Below are positions 1-6,151 of a stretch of 10,731 nucleotides of DNA, piece by piece. The DNA is from CAYFJO01 sp964343305 (lineage in GTDB: Bacteria > Planctomycetota > Planctomycetia > Pirellulales > Pirellulaceae): the NCBI GenBank assembly GCA_964343305.1, contig CAYFJO010000378.1, forward strand, positions 1 to 10,731. The letters run 5' to 3'. Numbering within the stretch: the first letter of the stretch is position 1; every line of letters starts with the position of its first letter. The notes beneath the pieces were generated by a model. That model was not told the DNA's origin. It worked only from the letters and a program-made list of their open reading frames with translations, and searched no databases. A program made the position numbers and the translations under genes.

Positions 1-1202
1 GACAGGAAACTGAGCCAGCTTCCGCGTTTCGTCGTGGTGCCGGCCTCTTCCTCTTCTTCCACCTCTTCTTCCGCTCCACAGAGAGAGTCGGCGAGCGAAA
101 CGATTGCCTGAGTAATGCCGGCGCGAGGGGCGTCCTGGATCAGCGGGACGCCGTTGTTGCGAACTTCCACCATCACACGATAGTCGTTCGGCAACTGGCC
201 GTAGATTTCGGTGCCAATCGTTTCCTGGGCCTTCTTCAAACTGATCTGGCCGCTGTCCAGGCCAACACGATTGACCACGATTTTGACCTTGTCCTTCAGG
301 TTTTCATACTCTTCGAAGGACATCAACAGCCGCACCACATTGCGCAGGCACGGCAGGTCCAGTTGCGTGACCAACACAACCTGGTCGGCGGATTGCAGCG
401 CCACCATGTCCAGCGCGTTGTAAGATTTGGACAGATCAACAATCAAGTGCGAAAACGTTGCACGCAACAATCCGAAAACACGATTCAGGTCATCAGGCGT
501 AATCAGCTCGGTGTCTTGAAGCTGGACCGGGCGCGGCAACAAATAAAGTCCGCATGCGTGTTTGGTTAGCGACCGCTTGAGAAGGGTAAAATCCAGCCGC
601 GAGATATTCTGAGCGACGTCGACCAGTGTGTAATCGGGAATCGTGTCCAGGAACACGTCCGCGTCGCCCAGCGACAAGTCGAGATCGATCAAGGCGACGC
701 TGTTCGACTCTTCATGAGCCAACGTGCAGCCCAAGTTGACAGCGACGCTGGTGGAACCAACACCACCGGTCGCTCCGCAAACGGCAATCATCGTGCAACT
801 GCGTGCCCGCCCATCGTGCCGGCCGAATCGTTGATTGCCAATCCGTCCCATGGCCGAAACGAGATCTTCGACGTCGACCGGTTGGGTGAGAAACTCTTTG
901 GCCCCGGCTCGCATGGCCTGCAGGATCAGTTGGCCATCCGTCGAGTTGCTGACAACCAGGATGCTGCATTCCGGGCTGGTGTCGCGCAGGTTTTCGATCA
1001 ACTCAAGTGCTTTGCCCGTGTCTTGGTCCAGCGCCACGACGCCGATGTCGGGGTGTGTTTGACCCACGACGTCCGCAAAAAACTCGTAGCGCGAACACTC
1101 GGCTTCCAGCCAAACAATGTCCATGCCCAACAGCATGGATTTCAATGCCTCGCGGGAGACATCATTCGGATCGACAATTGCGAGTCGTAGAACGTTGCTC
1201 AT
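1..1202 (-). CDS. cpaE: Tad pilus assembly protein CpaE/TadZ (pseudo-receiver plus MinD-like ATPase domain), 3' end cut by window edge
   Basis: About 400 codons are open on the minus strand from the ATG at 1202 to the window edge, with no stop; the last residues (KRGSWLSFL) look like the usual CpaE C-terminus, so only a few codons should be missing. Residues 1-120 form a response-regulator-like fold: D11 near the N-terminus, D59 where the phosphoacceptor would be, but Q107 in TQP replaces the usual conserved lysine of KP, suggesting a pseudo-receiver. Residues 138-390 are a ParA/MinD-type ATPase domain: P-loop-like CGATGGVGSTS (142-152), then ALIDLDLSLGDAD and VVNRVG. Both lysines usual in MinD P-loops are absent (T and S instead), as in atypical TadZ proteins. 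In known Tad systems TadZ/CpaE is a cytoplasmic protein that localises the assembly machine at the inner membrane. An acidic run (EEEVEEEEE) precedes the C-terminus. The ribosome site is weak; the gene lies 84 bases after the cpaC tail. Confidence 0.93.
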   Translation of the reverse strand, partial: MSNVLRLAIVDPNDVSREALKSMLLGMDIVWLEAECSRYEFFADVVGQTHPDIGVVALDQDTGKALELIENLRDTSPECSILVVSNSTDGQLILQAMRAGAKEFLTQPVDVEDLVSAMGRIGNQRFGRHDGRARSCTMIAVCGATGGVGSTSVAVNLGCTLAHEESNSVALIDLDLSLGDADVFLDTIPDYTLVDVAQNISRLDFTLLKRSLTKHACGLYLLPRPVQLQDTELITPDDLNRVFGLLRATFSHLIVDLSKSYNALDMVALQSADQVVLVTQLDLPCLRNVVRLLMSFEEYENLKDKVKIVVNRVGLDSGQISLKKAQETIGTEIYGQLPNDYRVMVEVRNNGVPLIQDAPRAGITQAIVSLADSLCGAEEEVEEEEEAGTTTKRGSWLSFL

Positions 1203-1286
1203 CGTTGCGATATCTGTCTTTTCGTTGTCCGTTTAGGACGTCATTCGGGGCGTCATCCAAGCTATGCAAATGTAGCACGCACTTTT

Positions 1287-2724
1287 CTATTTGAGATCGT
1301 CGTATCCCACAGGACCAATCAAGGAAGGCTCGTAGGTATTGGTGTTGTACTGATTGTTCGTGGCGCCCGGTGCCGGATTGTATGGCGTGTTTGGCCTGTA
1401 TTGGTTGTTGCGATACGAGCCATTGCGATACGAGTCATTGCGATAGGAGTTGTTGCCATACGAGTCACTGCCTCGTGAGTCACTGTTGGGCGCGGTCGTT
1501 CGTTGCACCGAACTCCCTCGTACCACGGGAGCAGGCTGTCTTTGCATTCCAGTGCCAATCGGTTGATAGGCGCTTTCGGGTTGATAGGCGTTGACAGGTT
1601 GGTTCGGAACGCGTTTGAATCAAGCCGGCCAAGGCCATGGTCTGGCCCGCTCGAAGCTCGACCGACGTATCCACCGATCGGGCTCGGAAACCGGGCGTCC
1701 CAGTGACAGGGTCACGAAGACTGGGATCAATTTCCGTAATGGTGGGGCGTACTTCCAGTTTGATCATTCCGTTGCCTTGGACAATTGGCACGAAGTCGAC
1801 CAGCGTGCCGAAATCCCGGTATTCGATGGAAACGGCTCCCAAGCCGGTCGAAACCGGGACGGGCACTTGACCACCGGAAAGGAAACGGGCAGCGCGACCG
1901 CTGACGGTCACCAGGGTTGGTTCGGCCATGATTTTTGCCAAACTGTTTTGTCGCAGCGTGTTGATAAACGCGCTGAAAGATGCCTGGTTGTTGATGACAC
2001 CAAACCGCACAGTTTCGGTGCCCGTTGCTGGGACGACCCCGCCCGCGATGCTCGACGCCAGCCCGCTCGCGTTTTGAATAATGAAGTCGTCCAAATTGAT
2101 GTATGCCCAGTCGATTCCAAGCCGCTGCAACTTGGTGCGTGAAACTTCAAATACCTTCACGTGCAGCAACACTTGTTGGGCTCCGCCAACCGTGACGCGG
2201 TTAATCACCTTGGGGAAATACTCCTCGGACACTTCCACGATACTTTGGACCATGTCCGAGTTTGGAACGTAGCCCGACAGCATCAAGCTCGACGGCAAGG
2301 CACGCAGCTTTAACTTTGCAGTCGGGAACAACGACTTGAGGTTGTCTTCCAGCTCACGCACGTCGCCGAACACGCGAATGTTGATGACCTGAATCTTGTC
2401 GTTCTCGTCCCACAAGTTCAGCGCGGTGACACCAGGCTTGAGTGCGGACACTTGAATCTGGTTGGGCGACAGCGGCGTCGCCTGGATGATTTCTTGATTC
2501 TGAACCAGCAGCCGCGGGACCTTGTGGTTGAGCGTCAAGATCCGGCTGGTGTTGACGATCATCTCCAATTGTTCGGCGTCGCCGCTCACTTGAAAGTTCG
2601 CGCTGTCGGCTGCGACAGGGTGTGTCGCTTGAGCCGCGGCGAACTGCGAGACCGTTGTGGCGATGACCAGGGCGAGTAGCGCCCGAGTGGTGGCGGTAAG
2701 AACCGGGAGTTTTTCTCGTGCCAT
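1287..2724 (-). pseudogene. cpaC: CpaC/RcpA-type outer-membrane secretin of the Tad pilus, internally deleted and frameshifted
   Basis: CpaC forms the outer-membrane channel of the Tad pilus. The preferred start is the ATG at 2724, with AAGGG about 8 bases upstream; a GTG at 2754 is possible but has no ribosome site. A signal peptide covers residues 1-32 (ALLALVIATTVSQFAAAQA). Next come the pilus-secretin N-terminal domain (EMIVNTSRILTLNHKVPRLL), a BON-like segment (LMLSGYVPNSDMVQ) and the first part of the secretin domain, up to the conserved motif AGQTMALAGLIQTR, which ends near residue 372. Families continue here with a VPxLGxxPxxGxLF stretch and an ELLIxVTP strand; neither is present in any frame. 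Instead the sequence jumps near 1605-1612 to a Pro/Gln/Asn/Tyr-rich tail read in another frame (VPNQPVNAYQPE... to ...YDDLK, stop at 1287-1289). The original frame ends at 1480 after about 42 missense residues. The missing length must be 3n+2 bases, probably 300 or more. The product is probably nonfunctional. Confidence 0.85.
1411..1485 (-). repeat. Five tandem 15-bp units in the cpaC tail coding for N-x-S-Y-R pentapeptides
   Basis: Units begin at 1411, 1426, 1441, 1456 and 1471 and vary around cgatacgagtcattg on the plus strand. On the minus strand, in the tail frame of cpaC, they encode pentapeptides such as NNSYR, NDSYR and NGSYR inside a region rich in Asn, Tyr, Ser and Pro. The preserved period and drift at synonymous sites fit expansion within a coding tail. 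A separate 12-bp direct repeat (ggttgataggcg at 1561-1572 and 1579-1590, period 18) encodes AYQP twice just before it. Confidence 0.8.
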
Positions 2725-2809
2725 CCGTGTTTCCCTTGCGTGGGTGGTTTTCACGCATCACGCACATCCGTGCGCGTGCTTAATTTAGTCAATTGTCTAT
2801 CAACGAAGG

Positions 2810-3886
2810 TTATTCATCTTCTTCGATCGGCTCATCAACGGGTGCTTCATTCGTCGGTGGTGCGTTGTTTCCCGTTGGTGCACCTGTTCCGGTTGTGGGG
2901 GGCAACGGAATCGCCGGCGGGGCAATAGGAGCCATGCCAGCCGAACCATCGGAGACTTCCGGCATACCGTTTGGATCGTGCCAGGTGTAAACTTTGTAAC
3001 CGTTCGACGTCATTACGACCATTTTTATCGGTTCCGGAGCGGGCTCGGTGACCGGGAACGAGGTCGGCATCAACGGATCGTGCTTGGCTTGTGTGATGCG
3101 ATCCAGCCAATCGTTAAGCCCCGGTTTTTTGCCGTCGTCTTTGTCTGAATAGACGTCTTCGCGATCTTCCACGTTTTCGTTGAGTCCGGCGAGTTCTTCC
3201 ACGGTGACGCCACCTTTGGTATAATTTCCCGCATCGACATCACCCAGATTTCGCAGCGAGAGCAATAAATTGCCATTGTGTTTGGCGACGGTGATCTTTT
3301 CCACCTGGTCGGGTTTTACCAACAAGGACACGGTTTTGGCATTGCGCGATTTTCCGTCAGGATCGATAATCCGGTCCATCTTCTTGTCCACCGAAAATAT
3401 CTGAACATCGCGGAGAAACGTCTTAGCAATTTGTTTGCCTTCGATGCGGAACACGCCGGTAATGTCGACGCGATCACCCGGTTGCAACAAACCCTCGACG
3501 ATGTCTTCTTGCGAAACTTTGATTGACATGACCCGCATTCCCGGAGGAACTACAAATATTCCGATCTCGTCCTTTTCGCCAATCATTTCCGAGAGCAGTG
3601 TCTGTCCCTTGAGAACGTTGGTCAGCGAATAGAGATCTTCGATCTCATCCAAGCTGCCGACGGCACCTTCGGGAACCATATCCACGGGCCACTCTTCGAC
3701 CTTCACGTTCTCTTCCGTGATCTTGTCAGCGATGTTGATCAAACTAGTCACCACCAGAACGGGTTTCTTTTCGACAGCGGGTGCTGCTTCGCTGCCGCCC
3801 TGAACAACCATTTGATTCACACCAAATGCCGCCACCAAGCCGCAACCCAGGGCGATCATGATCAAGACCATTGATTTCGCTTTCAT
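2810..3886 (-). CDS. cpaB: Tad pilus assembly protein CpaB/RcpC
   Basis: A 358-residue protein from the ATG at 3886, preceded by GATGAGG about 8 bases upstream. The frame is open to a TTG at 3937, but that start would lie inside a palindrome and has no ribosome site. Residues 5-24 are an N-terminal membrane anchor or uncleaved signal (MVLIMIALGCGLVAAFGVN). Residues 43-102 resemble a SAF domain (VLVVTSLINIADKITEEN ... LKGQTLL). Residues 110-220 match the CpaB/RcpC core (PPGMRVMSIKV, GLLQPGDRVDITG). The C-terminal 100 residues include GYKVYTWHDPNG and a Pro/Gly/Thr-rich stretch ending in an acidic tail (EPIEEDE). In known Tad systems RcpC is a periplasmic partner of the RcpA secretin and SAF domains may bind peptidoglycan or glycans. 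The gene follows tadE and precedes cpaC by 85 bases, the usual order. It looks intact. Confidence 0.92.
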   Translation of the reverse strand: MKAKSMVLIMIALGCGLVAAFGVNQMVVQGGSEAAPAVEKKPVLVVTSLINIADKITEENVKVEEWPVDMVPEGAVGSLDEIEDLYSLTNVLKGQTLLSEMIGEKDEIGIFVVPPGMRVMSIKVSQEDIVEGLLQPGDRVDITGVFRIEGKQIAKTFLRDVQIFSVDKKMDRIIDPDGKSRNAKTVSLLVKPDQVEKITVAKHNGNLLLSLRNLGDVDAGNYTKGGVTVEELAGLNENVEDREDVYSDKDDGKKPGLNDWLDRITQAKHDPLMPTSFPVTEPAPEPIKMVVMTSNGYKVYTWHDPNGMPEVSDGSAGMAPIAPPAIPLPPTTGTGAPTGNNAPPTNEAPVDEPIEEDE

Positions 3887-3920
3887 CGTTTGTGCCTCAT
3901 CTTGTAGGGGTTTCATATCG

Positions 3921-3954
3921 AGACTTCCGAAGTTCAAGAAAACTTCGGAAGTCT
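3921..3954. repeat. Perfect 14-bp inverted repeat between tadE and cpaB
   Basis: The arms agacttccgaagtt (3921-3934) and aacttcggaagtct (3941-3954) are exact reverse complements around a six-base loop. No T-run follows on the minus strand, so it is not a standard intrinsic terminator. It lies 34 bases upstream of the cpaB start and could act as an RNA-processing or stability hairpin, or be a dispersed palindromic repeat. Confidence 0.85.
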
Positions 3955-3973
3955 GGCCGTGGAATAATGTGTG

Positions 3974-4459
3974 CTAACTACCCGTCTCGCGCCTCATAAC
4001 GGTCGACGCGGTCATGTCTGTGCTGCCCAGCCAATGGGGCGTCGGCAGCCAACTCACGTCGGAATAGGGCACTGTCAACGTGACCGTGATGGGATCGCCG
4101 TTGTTCGCAACGACTGGATCCGGCGTCACATCCACGTCGTTTGGATCGACCGTGATGGATGCGTTCGCCAGGTAGTCGACGACCGTCGTGCGGATTTCGC
4201 CAATCGTGGAACCGTTTAACACTGCCTGACGCGCTCCTTCACGCGAAGCATTGGTAATAAGCTGTTGAACCATGACCATCCGGCCGAATTCGATCATTCC
4301 GAAAACCAACAAGATGAAGATTGGCGCAACGATGGCAAACTCGACCGCCGAAGCACCTAATCGTTTTTTTCGGTACGACCGGCAAGGTTTGTCCAATTTA
4401 CGAGGTCGCGGCGTCAAAGTTTGCGTCGACTGCTCGTTTTGGCTGATCGTTAAACTCAC
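3974..4459 (-). CDS. tadE: TadE-like pseudopilin of the Tad pilus
   Basis: A 161-residue protein with a GTG start at 4459 supported by GGAGAG about 6 bases upstream. A basic N-terminal region (residues 18-33, including RKKR) precedes a prepilin-like site: G35 followed by ASAVEFAIVAPIF, with Glu at +5 (E40) as required by TadV/CpaA peptidases. Residues 38-60 form the hydrophobic helix, continued by IEFGRMVMVQQLITNASREGAR, the hallmark of the TadE domain (PF07811). The C-terminal half (100-150) is predicted extracytoplasmic beta structure. TadE and TadF are minor pseudopilins processed by the same peptidase as Flp, and the peptidase gene lies immediately upstream. Only one TadE-type gene is in the window. 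It looks intact. Confidence 0.92.
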   Translation of the reverse strand: MSLTISQNEQSTQTLTPRPRKLDKPCRSYRKKRLGASAVEFAIVAPIFILLVFGMIEFGRMVMVQQLITNASREGARQAVLNGSTIGEIRTTVVDYLANASITVDPNDVDVTPDPVVANNGDPITVTLTVPYSDVSWLPTPHWLGSTDMTASTVMRRETGS

Positions 4460-4486
4460 CTTAAACTCTCCAGACTACTGGAACTG

Positions 4487-4546
4487 GTAGCCACGGTCGC
4501 CAGACCGTGGAATCCATGCCCTCCACGGTCTGGCGACCGTGGCTAC
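4487..4546. repeat. Perfect 24-bp inverted repeat between cpaA and tadE
   Basis: The left arm at 4487-4510 begins gtagccacggtcgcc; the right arm at 4523-4546 ends ggcgaccgtggctac. All 24 positions pair, with a 12-base loop (4511-4522). It fills nearly the whole gap between the peptidase stop (4561) and the tadE start (4459). There is no T-run on the minus strand, so transcription may pass through. Its perfect arms and GTAG/CTAC ends suggest a dispersed palindromic repeat rather than a gene-specific structure. Confidence 0.9.
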
Positions 4547-4560
4547 ATTCGATCTGCATC

Positions 4561-5145
4561 TCACACCAACATTCCCATCCAGGCAAAGTACAGAATGGTG
4601 CCGATGCAGATCGGAATTCCGTAAGGCAACAACATCATGCTGCTTTTGCGATCCGCCGCGATGGCCGAAAGTGTCTCCGGATTCCGAATGGTCAGGATTT
4701 CATTCAAAATCGTTTGGAATTGGGTTGAGTGTTTTTTCCAGCCTCGCGAGGCCAAAACCATGACGACGGCCAACACGGCTCCGACCACGGCGGAAACACA
4801 GAAGGAGTAGAAGGTGATCGCACAGTGCACCCAGGCACCGATGCCCATCATCAACTTCACGTCGCCTGCTCCCATGCCACCGATGGCATATGCTGGCAGT
4901 AGCAATGACAGCCCCACGATGGTTCCCGCCATGCTCCAACCCAGACCTGCGTACCAGGCTTCGCCCATCCACGCATAAGCGATCGCGCTATAAACCCAAC
5001 CGCTGATGATGAAGGGAAAGGTCAACCAGTTGGGCACTTTGAGTTGAATGCCGTCGATTACCGCGGCCACGACCAAAATGACGCTGACCAACCAAACGTG
5101 CCAATTCTCTGCCAGCCCCGCGAAAAATGTATCCATGAAACTCAT
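4561..5145 (-). CDS. cpaA: Prepilin peptidase CpaA/TadV (A24 family)
   Basis: A 194-residue polytopic membrane protein. The start at the ATG at 5145 has a modest AAAGAG just upstream; an in-frame ATG at 5136 is an alternative. The two catalytic aspartates of A24 peptidases are visible: D31 in VVAAVIDGIQLKVPNWLTFP and D95 in GGMGAGDVKLM (the GxGD motif). Hydrophobic segments lie at about 17-30, 42-58, 68-88, 98-128 and 170-192. The family cleaves the short leader peptides of Flp and of the TadE/TadF pseudopilins at the cytoplasmic face of the inner membrane; both substrate types are encoded on either side. It lacks the N-terminal methylase domain of PilD, as is typical of TadV/CpaA. A hydrophilic loop at about 133-165 is an insertion relative to the minimal form. 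It looks intact. Confidence 0.93.
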   Translation of the reverse strand: MSFMDTFFAGLAENWHVWLVSVILVVAAVIDGIQLKVPNWLTFPFIISGWVYSAIAYAWMGEAWYAGLGWSMAGTIVGLSLLLPAYAIGGMGAGDVKLMMGIGAWVHCAITFYSFCVSAVVGAVLAVVMVLASRGWKKHSTQFQTILNEILTIRNPETLSAIAADRKSSMMLLPYGIPICIGTILYFAWMGMLV

Positions 5146-5173
5146 CTCTTTGTCGACTCCCGTGTATCTTTAC

Positions 5174-5238
5174 CTGTGGGACGGGTTGCTAATCCGTCCG
5201 AGGGGATTTGACGGACGGATTAGCAATCCGTCCTACAG
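5174..5238. repeat. 26-bp imperfect inverted repeat upstream of cpaA
   Basis: The arms at 5174-5199 and 5213-5238 pair over 26 positions with two differences, both compatible with G-U pairing in one strand; the loop is 13 bases. The outer end reads ctgtaggacgga on the minus strand, the same 12 bases found at 7722-7733 in the hairpin before the gene at 7764. This points to a dispersed repeat family. It is 29 bases upstream of the cpaA start. Confidence 0.88.
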
Positions 5239-5266
5239 TCACTCTTTGCTTTCTCAAACACGCAAC

Positions 5267-5377
5267 TCAAAAACGCAATGTGAACAGATAGCCGATGAAC
5301 GCCACCACGACGGTGAAGAAACAACACACCATCTCGAAGGCGCCGGCCACTGCTTCGCCGGGTAAATAGGTAAACAT
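5267..5377 (-). CDS. Possible 36-residue membrane protein between flp and cpaA
   Basis: An ATG at 5377 opens a 36-codon frame ending in TGA at 5267-5269. It is preceded by AAAGG about 8 bases upstream. The product begins MFTYLPGEAVAGAFEMVCC and continues with a hydrophobic stretch (FFTVVVAFIGYLF) ending TLRF, so it would be a one-helix inner-membrane peptide spanning roughly residues 9-34. It shares strand with the tad genes and sits in the gap between pilin and peptidase, where a 460-base space would otherwise be unexplained. I do not recognise a family. It lacks a Flp-type G-x-x-x-x-E processing motif, so it is probably not a second pilin. Against it: its short length, and the absence of any sequence comparison. 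Confidence 0.55.
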   Translation of the reverse strand: MFTYLPGEAVAGAFEMVCCFFTVVVAFIGYLFTLRF

Positions 5378-5386
5378 GACGTTGAC

Positions 5387-5412
5387 CTTTCTTCGGGCGT
5401 AGCCGAAAGAAG
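5387..5412 (-). promoter_or_regulatory. Hairpin covering the ribosome site of the 36-residue ORF
   Basis: On the minus strand CTTCTTTCGG and CCGAAGAAAG flank a six-base loop and pair over ten positions with one mismatch and one G-U pair. The 3' arm contains most of the AAAGG that would be the ribosome site of the small ORF at 5377, so folding could limit its translation. The functional meaning is inferred. Confidence 0.4.
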
Positions 5413-5419
5413 ATTACCT

Positions 5420-5500
5420 GGTTCAAAAAGGGGTCAGGTACCGTTGCCGGAACGGCCCTTCAGGTGCTTGGCACAACGATACCTGACCCCTTTTTGAACC
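5420..5500. repeat. Long inverted repeat with GGGGTCAGGTA arms downstream of flp
   Basis: The arms at 5420-5440 (ending aaaaaggggtcaggta) and 5480-5500 are exact reverse complements over 21 bases, and pairing continues six more positions with one mismatch. The loop of about 27-39 bases contains a smaller hairpin (ccgtt/aacgg at 5441-5455). Each strand has a five-T run at its 3' arm, so it might also slow transcription in both directions. Palindromes with a GGGGTCAGGTACC-like core are, to my knowledge, often associated with REP-associated tyrosine transposases; no transposase lies in this window, so it would be a non-autonomous copy. Confidence 0.85.
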
Positions 5501-5516
5501 CCTGCGCAAAAGTCCG

Positions 5517-5545
5517 CCTCGGCACCCCGCGAAGGGATGCCGAGG
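5517..5545 (-). terminator. Probable terminator or attenuator after flp
   Basis: On the minus strand, 60 bases after the flp stop, CCTCGGCA and TGCCGAGG form an 8-bp stem that continues through one mismatch into a CCC/GGG stem around a five-base loop. The sequence CGGACTTTTGCG follows, with a short T-run. A partial terminator here would fit the need for much more pilin mRNA than downstream assembly mRNA. The short T-run makes full termination uncertain. Confidence 0.55.
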
Positions 5546-5605
5546 GAACTGTTCGTTTAAGCATAGGTCACGGAGAACGCAATGTTCGCCGCAAACCAGA
5601 ATCGC

Positions 5606-5803
5606 TTAGTTGACACTGCCGGTTCGGGCGCTGTTCAAGTCAGCAGCGATATCGTTGAAGGCCGAGCTGGCGTTGGTACCGATTGCTTGAATTGCGGTCA
5701 AGCAAACGATGACGATCAAAGCGAGCATCACAGCGTATTCAACAGCCGTGGGACCATCTTCCGAAACCAGAAAACGACGAACTTTGTTAGCGAGACTCTT
5801 CAT
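5606..5803 (-). CDS. flp: Flp/Fap-type major pilin
   Basis: A 65-residue protein, the usual length for Flp pilins. The ATG at 5803 has GGAG six bases upstream (5810-5813). The leader peptide (residues 1-17, MKSLANKVRRFLVSEDG) is basic and ends in Gly. The mature protein starts PTAVEYAVMLALIVIV, with the family signature Glu-Tyr at +5/+6 (E22, Y23) and a hydrophobic helix of about 22 residues. The C-terminus (NDIAADLNSARTGSVN) is short and polar. CpaA cleaves after G17, and mature Flp polymerises into the bundled pilus used for surface adherence. It is the first gene of the operon, behind a long leader carrying a c-di-GMP riboswitch. It looks intact. Confidence 0.95.
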   Translation of the reverse strand: MKSLANKVRRFLVSEDGPTAVEYAVMLALIVIVCLTAIQAIGTNASSAFNDIAADLNSARTGSVN

Positions 5804-6021
5804 GACTTACTCCGATTTCTAAGCCCGCAGGGGGCTAATCGAGGTCGCGAAAACTGCGACCAATGGTGGATAAGTTTGGAATCCGCCAAACAGAAATGTG
5901 AAGGTCACATCCGCCTGCCTTCGTCTGACGAATTTCCAACGTTTACAGTAAAACGCCTCGCACTCGAAATTGCAGGTAACCAGAAGCTGCCATTGTGCGA
6001 GAAGCACAATGGAGAGCCACG
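5804..6021 (-). promoter_or_regulatory. Structured leader (expression platform region) between riboswitch and flp
   Basis: No convincing gene is present. On the minus strand it holds a perfect 9-bp hairpin (5990-5998 with 6004-6012, five-base loop), a 6-bp hairpin (5843-5848 with 5856-5861) and a 5-bp hairpin (5822-5826 with 5832-5836) whose 3' side is 8 bases from the flp GGAG. None has a proper T-run, so the aptamer may act on translation, on RNA stability, or by a termination mode not evident here. The segment 5954-5969 contains two stretches (TCGAG and CGAGG) that could pair with the 5' strand of aptamer stem P1. Confidence 0.5.
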
Positions 6022-6104
6022 ATCCCTTCGGTAACCAGGCTGCCGCGGTTGCGGCCCTTGGTTTTGCGCCCCGGCCTTACGACCGGTTTGCCTTTGTCGA
6101 GGAT
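6022..6104 (-). promoter_or_regulatory. GEMM-I (cyclic di-GMP-I) riboswitch aptamer upstream of flp
   Basis: Read on the minus strand the segment carries the GEMM-I blocks in order. P1 5' strand ATCCTCG; ACAAAGGCAAACC; a 6-bp stem CCGGTC/GGCCGG capped by a GTAA (GNRA) tetraloop; GGCGCAAAACC; a P3 stem containing CCGC-AACC-GCGG with flanking AGG/CCT and ACC/GGT pairs; then GCAGCCTGGTTACCGA and the P1 3' strand GGGAT. These match the family consensus GGCAAACC, GACGCAAAGCC and GGUAGC...GGUUACCGA with few substitutions. Aligned to the Vibrio Vc2 aptamer, the base at the position that separates c-di-GMP from cGAMP binders (20) is G, pointing to c-di-GMP. It lies 218 bases upstream of the flp start, on the same strand. 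No other coding explanation is needed. Confidence 0.87.
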
Positions 6105-6151
6105 GTGAGGCAGCAGGCTCACATGGCCGGAATTGCTTCCAGCCACCAAGC

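Noticed and set aside
714..1190. 158-codon plus-strand frame opposite cpaE
   Set aside because: Its sequence has no domain pattern and it lies fully antisense to a strongly supported gene.
1411..1485. Tandem 15-bp units considered as a CRISPR array
   Set aside because: The units are contiguous without spacers and code for a peptide repeat in the cpaC tail.
1595..1625. Programmed ribosomal frameshifting in cpaC
   Set aside because: There is no slippery heptamer or downstream stem, and conserved secretin residues are missing altogether, which a frameshift alone cannot restore.
5220..5426. 68-codon minus-strand frame between flp and cpaA
   Set aside because: It is Arg-rich, crosses the palindrome at 5174-5238 and is out of frame with the better-supported 36-codon ORF.
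5896..5910. Palindrome atgtga-agg-tcacat, resembling a CRP site
   Set aside because: CRP-type sites have a six-base spacer between TGTGA and TCACA; here the spacer is three, and the element lies inside the transcribed leader.
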